A DNA stretch of 64,000 nucleotides, taken from Emergomyces orientalis (Eukaryota > Ascomycota > Eurotiomycetes > Onygenales > Ajellomycetaceae). Below, piece after piece: positions 47,970 to 59,967 of this stretch. The notes under the pieces are model-generated. The model worked only from the letters and a program-made list of their open reading frames with translations. It was not told where the DNA came from and did no database searches. The number at the start of each line of letters is the position of its first letter. The first letter of the stretch is position 1. The position numbers and the translations under genes are program-made. The stretch is from assembly GCA_002110485.1 (NCBI GenBank), contig MOWL01000004.1, positions 620,001 to 684,000 of the forward strand. Reading direction: 5' to 3'.

Positions 47970-50083
47970 TCAATTGCCACCCAAGCCTCCATCGGACTCT
48001 TTCCCTTCCGTAACGGAAACATGACATGATGACTGCCTAGCGGTATTCAAGTAGACCGTTGATTCCCCATTCCATTCAGTAATTGACTCCGGATATAATT
48101 TACAGTTCAGATACTTGCTCATATCGCTCCCATCAAATTCCTCCGTTGTAAAACCATTCCCCAGAAAAGCCCAACGGTTCTTGCTCCAATATTCGATCTC
48201 ATAGTCTTCGTACTTGGGCTCCTTCAGAAGATCAAAAAAGGCCAACCTACTTCCTGGCCACATCACGACATTACCATCTTTCCGACCTTGTTTGAACCAG
48301 CTGCTGCAAGGGTCCGACCAACATGTACGACGTAGATATACAGATGCATGTTCACAGAAGTCCTTAACTGCACTTTCTTTCGGACTGAGGCGCCGGATAT
48401 GCTCTTTGCGCATTTTCCGGATTATTTGAAAGAAATGATTTGTAAAAAGCGTTTGCAGTGGTAAGAGGGAGCCCTGTGCAACCGGGCTGTACGGACCGCT
48501 GTACATGAAATAATTCGGCACATTTGAAACGCCGATTGCTATATAACTCTCGGGGGCCTTTTCCCAACGCGTGGCTATGTCAACCTTATCCAGGCCGATT
48601 ATAGGGAATCGGGGCCGAAATGAAGTGTCGAACCCTGTTGCACAAATGATGACATCGACATCGACTTCAACACCATCTGCTGTTAGAAACCCGTTCGGCG
48701 TGATACCACCAATTGACTCAGTATAGCAAGTTGTTTTCTCGCCTATGAGTGCTTCAAGATACCCGTTTCCGGGTGTAGGCCGTCGGCATCCGACATTGAA
48801 ATCCTTGGGTATAATTTTGTCTTTAAGGTATTGGTTATTCCCTAGTTTGCTGGTCATTTCTTTATAAGAAAACTATATATGAGGTTGTTCGTTAGATATT
48901 GCCCAAGGGAGATAAATCCAGTTTTACACTCACTGCATTGGACTCATCGGATTCTTTGCTGTTCCTCAGAGCACCTCGAAATCGCACGTTTAACTCATCC
49001 TCAACCATTTTGCGATATTTCCTATACTTCTCGGGGTCCCTTCTCCATTCCTCCTTTTGCTCTTCGCTGTCTAGAAGTGTTATGTCAAAGTTTGAAATGA
49101 GCGATATGAATTGAAAAGTCTTGAGGCCGACAAACATTCAAAATTTCCTCCATCTGGTCCAGCAAATTTCTGTCCAAACCCAGCGGTGATCCACGTTGGG
49201 TTTCTCACCCACGTATATACTCTAGAAACGTCTTTATAAACTGCTGCAACAGTTTGAACCCCAGAACTGCCCGATCCAATAACCGCTACTCTTTTTCCTT
49301 TCAAATCGAAGCCTTCTTCGTACTTGGCTGTGTGGAAAAGCCGACCTTTGAAGGACATCAATCCAGGAATATCAGGCCATTTCCAATTACTGTAGTGCAG
49401 GTTAACCAAGTATAAGATATGATATACCATGGTGGAGCCACGACGTACTTGAGAACACCGTTCCCATTCAAGAGAACATCACACTCGTCATCCCACTCCC
49501 TTATCACCTTTTCATTCTCATCGCTCTCCTCCACACGCACCATCCACTTCGATCTATCTTCATGCCACTCTGCGCGAGTAACCTTAGACCGCAAATGGAT
49601 ATACTTCATCATTCCCTCCTCGTCTACAATATCCCTCATATACTGCCAAATTTCTCTGGCAGGGCTATAATACCGCGTCCAGTTCGAGTTCGGCCGCCAA
49701 CCAAACTGGTAACTGGCACTTGGTACATCACACGCACACCCAGGGTATCGATTCTCCAACCACGTCCCGCCCACGTCATGGTTTTTTTCATAGCAGATGA
49801 ACTCAATATCGTCCGAATGCTTGAATTCACGTATGGCGTGGTGCAAGAAGTCAATGCCTGCTCCCCCGGCGCCGATCATGATTATCTGGAATGGTTTGCC
49901 TGCAGGCGGCTCGTTGATCATGTGGTGTGAGATTTGATACCCGCTACTTGATGTAATATCCCAGTCTTCACTGAACATTGGCCTGTTGATGGAAGCGGGA
50001 TGCTCGATGTTAGGGTTGTTGCTCCCTAGAACCAGCCGTTTGGTGTCACTGGAATTTCCAGTCTCAGTAGCATAGGTAGCCAT
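47970..50083 (-). CDS. FAD/NADPH-dependent monooxygenase (Baeyer-Villiger type)
   Basis: Flavoprotein monooxygenase that would insert oxygen next to a ketone or oxidise a related substrate; substrate unknown. Four exons: 50083-49449, 49389-49136, 49070-48934, 48872-47970 (642 aa, exact frame). FAD Rossmann motif IIMIGAGGAGIDF; then GGTWLENRYPGCACDVPSAS, typical of fungal BVMOs. VLNNWKWPDIPG arises by splicing. FKGRLFHTAKY matches the FxGxxxHxxxY/W fingerprint, and VAVIGSGSSGVQTV is the NADPH-binding Rossmann motif. VIICATGFDTSF is the late ATG motif. The 3' end lies only 131 bp from the convergent regulator gene. Confidence 0.92.
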
Positions 50084-51045
50084 GACCCTTTTCTGTATTC
50101 AGAAAACGTATGTAGGGGTTGGATAGAGGGTCTTTTTTTCGTGTATGGGATTAAGTTCCTAGTCAAAATGGTAGGAGTAGATGGAGTACTTGTGTAGCTC
50201 ATTCAACAAATGAGAGAGGATTATTATTCCGTTTGTTATTCTGCAGCCTATTTCTCAAAGTAGAGATTGAAGGGTATTTCTCTGCCCCATGCACCATATT
50301 CAAACCATTTCCAGGGAAAGTAGAGGTAGGAGGAGGAAACGGATATACCTAGAGCGGTGGACTAATAAACTGGGCCCGTGATGGTCTTATTGTTATGAAA
50401 ATGCTTCTGACAGTACTCAACATCTTCTCTAGTATATAGCAATAATCCCCAAGCTATATACCCAGTCTAAACGAGGGATAAAGCCTGAGGAAATGCGGGG
50501 AAGTTGAGAGGTGAGTCTTAACAAACCCCGCGCGTCCGTGACGGATGCTCGGCATAACAGATGATTGGAAGGTGACGGTGTGTTCGGAGGGATGGAAGCA
50601 ATTATGCGGAATGAATTGAAAAGACAATGTCTATATCTCCTCCATTAAACGAGGCCCCTTTTATACAGGGTTAAAAGCAGGACGTAATTATATCAATGCT
50701 TGAGTACAGAAACTCAACGGAGATTCAAAACCGCCCCGATCCCTAACCTGAGCTGATTTTTGTGTTAGATAGCTCCGATGTATGTACTGTACATATGAAT
50801 AGAAATACAAAAGGAGGCCTCAGAAATCACTACTCATTCAACAGTAAGAACCTAGCAAATTGTTTTGTAAAGCAACGTAAAGAGCAACGTGAGATTCATC
50901 GAGAACAGATGTTAAAGATTAAAGAGAAAGAATCTGTGACACAAGAGCTTATCAAATAAAAGACAGTTAATATAGACGGATATCCTATTTATTACGAAAA
51001 TAAAATAAAAAATAAATAAATAAACTCTGTGATGGTGAAAACTAC
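50084..51045. other. intergenic, monooxygenase promoter side
   Basis: Upstream DNA of the monooxygenase and 3' flank of the nitronate monooxygenase gene. It contains the palindrome at 50782-50794. A 65-codon frame at 50762-50959 overlaps the palindrome and is Lys/Glu-rich low complexity, not supported as a gene. Confidence 0.55.
50782..50794. promoter_or_regulatory. candidate palindromic element ATGTAC-T-GTACAT
   Basis: Reverse complement of the element at 35218 and 54362. It lies about 0.7 kb upstream of the monooxygenase start codon. Regulatory role is inference. Confidence 0.35.
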
Positions 51046-52155
51046 CTATAACTTTGCGGCCTTTATTCCAGCATACTCCGAACCCTTTCTCAACATCTCA
51101 TACGCCCCAGAAACCATCTCATCCACAATCTCCCCAGCCGGCTGAATTTTGTCAATGACAGCAGCTACCTGGCCCATCAAAAATGGACGATCAGCATCCT
51201 CAACCCCGTCCTCCATATCCTTCGAATACGGGATGATGCCCTTGTCCGTCAGAGCCAAAATTTTCTCTGGCTGCTTTTCCCATCTCTTGATATATTCGTT
51301 TGCTTTGACCCTCATTGGTCTCCCACTGACAACAAGCGTCCGAACAGTATCGTCAAAAGTAGCTGTAACAACTTCATCCTTGTGGATTTCGGAGCAACCA
51401 GCTTCCACAGAAGCCACGAATCGAGTGCCGACCCAAACGCCTTGTGCCCCTTGCATTAAAGCAGCCGCCAAAGATCGTCCATCGCGAATTCCGCCCGCCG
51501 CAATAACCATGGCCGGTTTACCAGTTAAAGGCGAGGTATAATTCTTCGCAACATCACACACAGCAGGGACCAGAATGGAGGTCGCAATCGACCCCGTATG
51601 ACCGCCTCCTTCGCCTCCCTGAGCACAGACCATATCCACTCCAGCCTCCAAAGCCCTTTTCGCATGTTTTGGCGCACCAACCATATTCATAATCAAAATT
51701 CTAGCATCGTGCAATTTCTTGATAACATGTGGCGGTGGGACCCCAACAGCAGAGACAAAAAATTTGGCACCGCTGTTGATTGTTATGTCTATTAATGCAT
51801 CGAGCTGTCCCGACGTGTAATCGTAATTTGTCTTCCGAGCGCCTTCTCCTAGTTTCGGGATAGCAAGGTCGATACCGAATGGTAATGAAGGGTCTCGTAG
51901 GTTGGATTTGAGATCATCAATGATATCTTGAAGTTGTTTGGGAGTGTATCCTAGGCCGCCAATGACGCCTAATCCACCAGCATTGGACACCGCGGCTGCC
52001 AGAGCACCAGATGAGGTTCTGGCCATACCTATTGTATATCTCATCAGTTACAGTGGCAACAGGGTCCTTGAAGGGCTTCAATACTGACCTGCCAGAAGTA
52101 TAGGATGCTGGATGCCCAACAGCTCTGTGAGCTGTGTTGTGATCTTTGGAGCCAT
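51046..52155 (-). CDS. nitronate monooxygenase (2-nitropropane dioxygenase family)
   Basis: FMN-dependent TIM-barrel enzyme that oxidises alkyl nitronates such as propionate-3-nitronate, or a related enoyl-reductase-like function. Two exons, 52155-52089 and 52028-51046 (349 aa). Splicing CTGGCAG|gtcagt...aatag|GTATGG gives IQHPILLAGMARTSSGALAA, the usual start of class I NMOs. Motifs: SNAGGLGVIGGLGY, VCAQGGEGGGHTGSIATSIL (FMN-phosphate and catalytic-His loop), VIAAGGIRDGRSLAAALMQG, GAQGVWVGTRFVAS. All present. The C-terminal EYAGIKAAKL ends in AKL, which fits a type 1 peroxisomal signal. Confidence 0.92.
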
Positions 52156-52797
52156 GGTTTTGTTCCGTTAAAGTTGACTATTTAATGCCAGAGTGCAAAT
52201 GCTGAATATCTAGACAGATTGATATGCCCAGAGCAAATTGAGAATTGCCAACGAAGAAATTAAGAAAGCTCACATCATTTTCCGGGTCCCTCCCAAGATC
52301 GTTTGATGAAATCGAAATACGTCAACCAACTTGGTTCGGTAGTGTGCTCCTGCATTGCCGTTACCGCGGAGCTGGCCATCAGCATAGCCAAGTTGTGGGG
52401 CTGGCGTTGGCCTGGCGTTGGGCATCGTGAGGGCATGTTGCAAGCGTACAGTACTTTGTTTTGAGTTTCATAAGGGGCTTCATCATCTGGGTCGGCTCGG
52501 CAGAATGTGGGTGAGTAACCGAAGCCGGTAATTTACCCCTTGTAATCATCCTTGACCTCGGCAATACCTAACAAAAATACTACAAACATTCGGCTCAATA
52601 GTACTCTAAACCTCACAAGGTTTCGCTTTGAATTAATGGGATGGAATTGTGAATGAAAAAGAGATTTACGGGACATTTCGGATTGTAATATTAGATGATG
52701 AAAATGTATATCCACGAATCACAGAGGAAGCAGTCGCGAAACAACTTGCAACAGATTAAGCCCGTTAACGACGAACACGGAGTTGACCGGCCCTGTT
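52156..52797. other. intergenic, nitronate monooxygenase promoter
   Basis: Upstream of the nitronate monooxygenase and downstream of the hydratase. It holds CGTACAGTACTT at 52445-52456, which contains the GTACAGTAC core. No gene. Confidence 0.55.
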
Positions 52798-53878
52798 TTA
52801 TAGATTTGGTTTGACCCAATGGGGTTGTCTTTTTTCCCGGAAAGCAGCAAGACCTGAAATCCAAGGCTATCAGCAAGAGGATTCGTATCATGATTATTAA
52901 TGCGACGATAGGAGAAAACATTGTGGGAATTCAACTCGAATATGAAACCGATCCAACAGTGATGGGTGCATGAAACTTACCTTCACGTAGGTTCTGACCC
53001 TCAAACAGGTTCTTTGAATATCTCTCATGCGTGTTGCGGACTGCTTTCGACACATCACCAACCTCCCACGCCTCTCTCAAACCAGCCCTAGTTACAATGA
53101 TTGCATCTGGGCTCAGCTGTGAAATTTCCTTGGCCAATGACAGCGCTTCGTCCATGAGCGACTCATGTGTTTTCGAAATCCGATTGATTAGCTGCCACGT
53201 CTTTGCTTCTTCAGCAGATATAGCTCTGCCGGTAAGTGCGATTTCTGACGCGACCTGTAGCCCGGCAATGTGCGCAATGCGAGGCAAGCCACCTGCGGCT
53301 GCATATACACCACGTTTTGCTTCTGGTAGAGCAAATTTTGCCTTAGGGGAAGCAATTACCAAGTCACTAGATACAGTAATAAATATTGAATCAGCCGGGA
53401 ACTGCAAAATTTTACGTCCCTGATAAATGCCTGTGGAAATGATCCCATGGCCACGTAGAAACCAAAAAAAGCGCCCTCACCAATTCAAGCATATCTCAAA
53501 GCCACCCCCGAATGCGAATCCGTTCACAGCAGCAATTACAGGCTTTTTGCCCTTACGCTGGCTAAGGCCAGCAAACCCGGACGGTGGGTGGCCCTTCAGG
53601 GGTGATGCCTGTGTTGGCGGGTTTTTACTATTTCTTTCAATTTCAAGCAGATCCTGACCGGCGCAAAATGCTTTATCGCCAGCACCGGTCACGATTCCAA
53701 TTTGCAAGGTGTGTTCATCATCGAACCATGTCCAGAGCGTGTGAAAATCCCAGTGTCCTTGGTAAGGGATCGCGTTCATGTGCCTGGCACGGTTAATGGT
53801 GACCAGAAGCACACCTGGGGCTGGGTATGACAGGAGATATATTGAGGATTGTGGAGGAGGGGTAGTGAATGAAGGCAT
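52798..53878 (-). CDS. enoyl-CoA hydratase/isomerase family protein
   Basis: Crotonase-fold enzyme, acting on enoyl-CoA thioesters, likely in beta-oxidation or side-chain degradation. Three exons: 53878-53481, 53366-52981, 52853-52798 (279 aa, exact frame). Motifs: TGAGDKAFCAGQDLLEI (first oxyanion-hole loop), AAVNGFAFGGGFEICLNCDL (second oxyanion-hole Gly and core; the Cys codon is made by splicing), SPKAKFALPEAKRGVYAAAG (active-site Glu region). The last exon (GLAAFREKRQPHW) is the usual crotonase C-terminus and was missed by the ORF calls. It ends in PNL, not a clear peroxisomal signal. Same strand as the nitronate monooxygenase next to it. Confidence 0.9.
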
Positions 53879-54678
53879 TTTGGATAATTGAGTACTAAAA
53901 TTTAGGTATTGCTGTGCAGGATGAGGTAGATATCAAGCTTTGAATGGGAGGTGCTTTATGTTGTCCTTCTGGGTTTCCATTGGAGCTGTTAGTTTGATGT
54001 AAACCTCAGCTGCTAAAAAGTACTAAGGGCCAGCTCAAAGATTACCGAGGCAGGGTGGTGGGGTTGCTGGAGAAGGATCAGAGCGATTATACAAGAGAAT
54101 AATCCACCTTTTACTTTTGCGGGATTGGGCTGGCCGAGCCGACTGCCAGGAGTAATTTGCGATTTGGAAGATGTAATGCAAGCATCTCCTAGGTACCTAC
54201 CGAGTAGTAGGTAGTTCGTTAAAAAATAATAAATAGAACGCTGTTAGTGCATAAATGGGATTTCTATCTGTCGCCTTTCAGCGGGACTAGTCTAGCAGGA
54301 GTGTGTTCCTTCTTCGCGCTGTCGATAAAATATGTTCGATCATGGTAAAATGGATATGTGTATGTACAGTACATGAATGAAAATAATTAAGTTGAGTCGA
54401 CGTCATGATGGAATAAAGAAAATGAAATGCCACTTTCCACTTGTGCTGGCTCCCTTTCTTCGAGGAAGGCCAGCGTAGAATGCACATTATATCGTCGCAT
54501 TAAATCATTCACAATGTAAGCTGAATATACTCCACAAATATGCGCCCCTGATCCCAAAATAAAAATTCGATAATATATAAATTCCGATCCCATGAACGCC
54601 CTAGAAAGCCAATTGGAAGTCGTCATGATAATTAACGGGCCATACGCCTCGCAATCTCGCTGGTTTGATTCTTTCGTT
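53879..54678. other. intergenic, hydratase promoter side
   Basis: Upstream region of the hydratase. It includes a perfect palindrome at 54362-54374 and a TACCTACCGAGTAGTAGGTAG imperfect inverted repeat near 54195. No gene supported. Confidence 0.55.
54362..54374. promoter_or_regulatory. candidate palindromic element ATGTAC-A-GTACAT
   Basis: Third copy of the 13-bp palindrome, about 0.5 kb upstream of the enoyl-CoA hydratase start. Regulatory role is inference. Confidence 0.35.
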
Positions 54679-55787
54679 TCACTTCTGGTATGCTGGCGGT
54701 GGTTGGGGATATGACGGATGTGGCTGCGGAATGGGGCCAGGAGATTGCGTTAATTGGATGGGTTGGGCCCCAGGTGGAGGTGGGCCCTGGATGTATACTG
54801 TTTGGGTTTGGCCGTCTGGTGCTTGTCCAGGGGGGTAAACATGGGCCAAAGGAGGGTATTGGACGCCAGGCTGCTGGGACGGAGGAGTCATGACATATAC
54901 CGCCATGGTATTAGTTGCAACCGCGCCTGGCGCTGGCACCTCATCACTCTGAGAACGTTTGTTGCGGCCCGCAAATGCGCAACAGAGTACGAGTATAATT
55001 AGCCAGAAACCTACAATGCCCCCTATGACTGCGGCATTTCTAGAACTTGTGCTTCCAGTTGCTCGCTTCGAAAGTTCGTGAGATATGGCTCGTATTCTGC
55101 GTCGGTAACTGTGGTCGTTTTCGCGGGGCTGAGAAATGATAGATCCTGAGTTGGCTGGAAGCAGATCGATTCTGAGGTCAGGTTGATGAGGATTCGAGGT
55201 GCATGTTCCCAGAGGATACCCCGGTTCCGGGATGGACTCCTTTGTGAATGTCGCAAATTGACAGTATTTGCGGGTCGGATCGGAGCTTCACAAAAACGAA
55301 GTTAGCTTAGTACACGAAATCCCGCTCTTGAATATAAAAATGGCAAGATCGAAGACTTGGAATAGGATGATAAACAATATATGAGAATGTACCATCGTAC
55401 CAGGAGAGAACCTTATCCGATGCCCCATCGGAAGAATGACCTTCGACGGAGTCGTATGGGATGCAAGACTTGTGCCAGGAGCATCCATCCGGTTCGCAAC
55501 AGCCAGCATTTTCAAGCATGGGGCTTGACAGGCATATGTCCTTTTCACATTTAAACACAGACACTGTAACAACAGCCAGAGGTGGTTAGCATCTTCCATT
55601 CAAGCCGAAAGAAAAGATTAGCATGAAAACGCTCACCATATGGGTCTTCAGTTTTGATGCTACATGGCCCTGCTTCGCCAAAAGGGATTCTGAGCCCTGG
55701 CTGTGATCGAAATCTAGCAGATGCAGATGTAGATGCAGGTTCTGTAAGCAATAACGCAAGGAATATTGCTGAAGCTCTCAAAAACAT
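54679..55787 (-). CDS. cysteine-rich single-pass membrane protein with proline-rich tail
   Basis: Unrecognised fungal surface protein. Three exons: 55787-55637, 55563-55401, 55285-54679 (306 aa, exact frame). It has a signal peptide (MFLRASAIFLALLLTEPAST), then an ectodomain with CEKDICLSSPMLENAGCCEP, CSWHKSC, and YCQFATFTKES, in all about ten cysteines likely in disulfides. A single transmembrane helix (AAVIGGIVGFWLIILVLCCA) at about residues 190-215 is followed by a basic stop-transfer (GRNKRS). The cytoplasmic tail is Pro/Gln rich (VQYPPLAHVYPPGQAP) and ends PPPAYQK, where PPAY is a possible WW-domain/Rsp5-type binding motif. The type I topology resembles fungal wall sensors, but no known sensor domain is seen. 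Confidence 0.78.
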
Positions 55788-57155
55788 TTTTCAATGCAAT
55801 ATGCAGGACGGATTTTCGCTTTAAGGGTAGTTGGATCACAATGAAAATGCCCACGGAAGACCTCTCATTGACGCAGAGAAGGGGGACTGGGAGCCTTTAA
55901 TCCCGAAATATTGGTTCTTTTATCCGGTGTATGTACCTTCTCCAAGGAGTTCTTGGAGCCGCAATCAGCGATGTTTAACTCTGGGCAATCTGCCTGCCAA
56001 GGGTCCGCAGCAGGGGGCAGCTTCAGGGAGGTCGTATTGTGGTGCTCGAGGTTCAAAGCCATTATTAGCACCAATCAGCACACGGCGCATCAGCAAAGGG
56101 GAGCAATCCGTGGAGTAGAAGAACACTATCACTGGCGCAGGAGTTGAACATCTTGTCACGAGGTCAATCAACGAGGCGAAGCATTGATTGAGCAGCAAGA
56201 CACGGGGCCATTCAAGCATGGATGCACTAGCATTGTTTTCTTAGGCTTGCTGAGCCCTGGGCAGCAATCAAGACACTTTATTTAGCCGAAAGAACAACCA
56301 GATTTTGCCAGCACTGTGCGCAGGAAATTCTTCCCAGATTGGCGCACGAAAATTCCAAATTCCTGTTAGTTTGCCAAGTATTAAATGGACTTTTAAATAC
56401 ATTTTAAATACACTTTGTGAAGACCTTGTAAAGAGGTATTATTATGTATTGTATAACAAATCTGGGTATATATGGTTTTCTGCTAGGTGCAAAATCCGTC
56501 TAATGCTTAATAAGAGAGTACAGATTCAGCAATGTTCTTTTTTGTTTTCGCGCTGGATTTAACGTGATCGGGTTGTTGTTCACGCCTAGAGTCGCAACCC
56601 TCACATGGATGGAGTGAGAAACCGATTTAAGGTCAGTTAAACCCCTGCTCGTACATATTCATGCGAACCGGTTTAGTTGTCAAGCGTCGAGTAACTCAGG
56701 CATTGGTTTGGGCACCCATTGCCTCCATTTGCTCCATCATAGCCATCAATAAACTCGCGGGTAAGATAGGGCAATTCTTGATGACCGCAGCAAAGGGGAG
56801 CAGGGATGATAATAATCAAAGGAATTGCTATTCACCTCGCTCGTAGCGATGAGATATTTAGCGATCCTGGGTATCCAGGTTTCGTGCAGACTGCGCCTTG
56901 AGCGATGGGTGAGTAACATGCTGACAATGGATTCAGTCCGCCGTCACTAGTTACAAGGTTAGTGTGTTAGCGCCCTGTTAGACATGAGCAACAGTTGCTT
57001 GGCTGGAGGGGCTGGTGAAATCATCTTCACCACCGTCAAACTTGTCTCGAAATCACACCGTGGGAAGAGCACCAGACTTGGCCACCATATATATTGTTCA
57101 TCTCAGTTTTGTTCATTCAAGGCGGTGGATGGCATACTGTAGCGCTGAAAACAAC
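55788..57155. other. intergenic
   Basis: Divergent region between the membrane protein and the F-box-like gene. Several open frames on both strands overlap each other and resemble no family. Confidence 0.5.
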
Positions 57156-59193
57156 ATGCCTACTGTCACGGCCAAGGTGGAGCTAGATTGTTTTTTGACA
57201 GGCCTCAATACCTTGGATGGAGGGGTCTTCCTTGAGGTGGTTGAGTGTGTACGGTACTCTCAATATCCGCCCATAAATCGTCCTGTTCTCCCACAGTGAC
57301 TAAGTGTGAACCAGGTTATTCTCAATGGCCGCGAGGATCTACGCAATCTTTCTTTGACGTGCAAATCATTGCGGCGCTTAACCAGGCCGTTTATCTTCCA
57401 ATCTATAAACCTGCCACTGTGCAATCAAAGTGGGGAGAAAAGGGGCCAGCTCTTGTACGATCGTTCTGAGTGGGACGGCATCTGTACAAATATTGGCCCC
57501 TATGTACGGACTCTCGGTTTTAAAACGCTCTATAAACAAAAGCCGTGGCATTTCTGGGAATCACAGGGTCTTCCAGAGTCCAACTTGGAGGACTTTGGGG
57601 GAGATGTTGCCGCTAGAACAATCTCAAAACTCCCAGGCCTCCGTAAACTTCTGTGAGGAGAACAATCCGAAAACCTTTTATGCTAACCATACCTTGTATT
57701 GCTAATGTAACTTCAGCTGGGACACGTACCAAGATATTCCACAGATCGTTCTCGATAGCCTTGACCAACATCCAGCAAAGCCTATATTGCATGTGTCAGA
57801 CGACAATTGCATTCAACTTGATCGCCTCTACGGAAGCAAGCGCCTCGAAGCGCTTCACTTTACCTTATGCACGTATTTGGGAGATACACGGAAATTAAAG
57901 GAACCTATCCTTGCAGCGCAGCTGGTTGTCTTGTCTAGCCCGAACTTACGGTCTCTTTCCCTGAGGATTCAAGCCAGATGGGGTGGATGTGTTTTTTCCC
58001 CACCAGATAATGTTTTGACACAGTTTTCAACTAAACTGAAGGGCAAATTCCCGCCAATTGAAGAACTGACGCTAAAGGACTACTATATATCGGATGAAGA
58101 ATGGTCCTATTGGAATGATAATTTTCGATGGCAATGTCTCTCAAACCTCAACCTTACATCATCTTCTATCGAGCCCATTCTGCCAAAGTTGATTGGCCGC
58201 GTGCAGAATTTGTGGAAAATCGAGCTTATGCGTTATCCCGATCAGATAGATTATTCTGGCCCGTTTGATTATGATCTTGACAGACTCCTCCGCGCCTTTA
58301 GCTCCTTGGAAATAATTATTCTCGAAGGCTACTCAGTCTCTGTAGAGGCTCTCACAGGGCATCAAAACTTATCAGATTTATATATGCACACGGCTGAATC
58401 CAGCCACTCGGATCAAATACGACCTGTTTTATCTGCGGAGAACCTCCAACTGCTTGGTCAAAATTGCCCAAATATTAAGGATTTATATATTGATGTATAC
58501 CGGAATGGATCCTGGGTCAGTAATGAGAAAACCCCGCCTTTTAAAATTCCGTCTCACCCTCCCTTTACATGGGATTTCGGCTAACCTTCTATGAATGGGA
58601 AGCCCTACGAAATCTTTGTTGCCCTCGGATGTAGCTTCCCTCGCCTTGAAAAGCTATTCGTACATTTTGAGCTTGGTATTTGTAATATATCAGCTCCGAT
58701 ACAGCCAGTACTGAATTATGAATCCGCTAAACACCTCTTCCGCCGCTTCTGGGTTGAAAAGGAAAACAACAGGCTGTCGCAATTCTCATGTTTGACCTTT
58801 GTCGTTGGTGAGAAACGACGAAGATTTCCGCAGTGGCCGCCCGCGTACGGTAAATGGGAAGAAAACAGCGCTGCAAGTATTCAAATCAGACCTAAGACGA
58901 ATAACCGACCCGCTCCCAAGAGGCCTAAGCCTTGCTTTGAAAAGCCGTACTCGGACCTATCCAAACCTCTATTTTCCGAAGAGGGCCACCGTGTGTACTG
59001 GCATTCGTCAGAATGCACCATTTTTGCTGGTGGGAAAGTCGTTACGGACACGGCTGACGGCGCTGATCTTGAACTTTATCGTATGGATCTAAATTATGAT
59101 ACCTTCAAAATTGAACCTCTCTGGGGCCAGAGAGAATATCATCAATCAGTGCTGGCGGGGCTCAACGGCGTCAAAGCGATCAATGAACGCTGA
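57156..59193 (+). CDS. F-box/leucine-rich-like protein gene with an in-frame stop
   Basis: Fungal F-box-type protein that would recruit substrates to an SCF ubiquitin ligase. Exons: 57156-57248, 57315-57652, 57717-59193. The N-terminus is F-box-like (TLDGGVFLEVVE, then REDLRNLSLTCKSLRRLTRP). Leucine-rich-like segments follow (PNLRSLSLRIQ, FPPIEELTLKDYYI, LSNLNLTSSSIEPILPKL, NLQLLGQNCPNIKDLYIDV). Codon 433 (58582-58584) is TAA; the same register stays open for another 200 codons with conserved-looking sequence (YEIFVALGCSFPRLEKLFVH). The three exons total exactly 636 codons including this stop. The C-terminal half could be annotated as a separate gene from ATG 58591, but it lacks an N-terminal domain. 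A truncated allele or an error base is likely. Exon 1 is less sure. Confidence 0.62.
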
Positions 59194-59967
59194 TGGCTTT
59201 GATATCTGATCCCTTGCCCGTCAAACCAGGCGAGGCCACTGAGGCCAACGATTGATAAATACCTAAGTTACGCGGTCAAATACACCTCATCGAGAACCTA
59301 CCACAGTCACTATTTATCATCAGGCATGGTGTGTATTTACACAGATTTACATGCAGAAACACTTTCAAAAAGAAAAAGAGTCCAGCGATTGCTCAATGAA
59401 TCTTGTCAATTTAAATATGTAGTTTGAATACTTTAACGCACGTTTTCTTCTACTCTACCTCACTGAATCATACCCGCCAGCTCATGATGCTTTGAATAAA
59501 AGTTATAAATTATTACATAGGTGTGCTGTCTAATTTATAAAAGTATTGTATCAAGTTGAAATGTCACAGCTGCTTGTCCGTTACGAAACGCTGAATTGTT
59601 CTCTTAGAAAAATTAAATGGTGGGTGATTTTAAGGTGATAGCTGGGAAAGGGCCTGGAATATTCATTGGGTAATTATGACAATTAAACTTCAGAAGAGAA
59701 ACAGGTCAAAGAGTACCCACGTATTTCTTCCCGCAGGCGTTATAGATGGTGGAAAGGAGTAAATGGTTCTGTGTTCAGTGGGTTTGGCTATGATGGATGT
59801 AATGGCCAACTTCCAGAAAATATGGGAAGCCGACACGAGTAGTCATGGAGGAGTATAACAACAACGACCAAACATATCCATGGATTCTACGGATACTGGC
59901 AAGAGATAAATTATTTCATTTTTGAGTACAATTTATATATACACTCCTATAACTATACAATTCAGCG
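59194..59967. other. intergenic
   Basis: AT-rich gap between two plus-strand genes. Nothing recognised. Confidence 0.6.

Noticed and set aside
52798..52806. Peroxisomal signal at the end of the enoyl-CoA hydratase
   Set aside because: The last three residues are PNL, which does not fit the S/A/C-K/R/H-L consensus well.
58585..59193. Separate gene starting at ATG 58591
   Set aside because: Same register as the upstream exon, continuing the same protein type, no own promoter or domain start. Better read as the far side of a nonsense codon.
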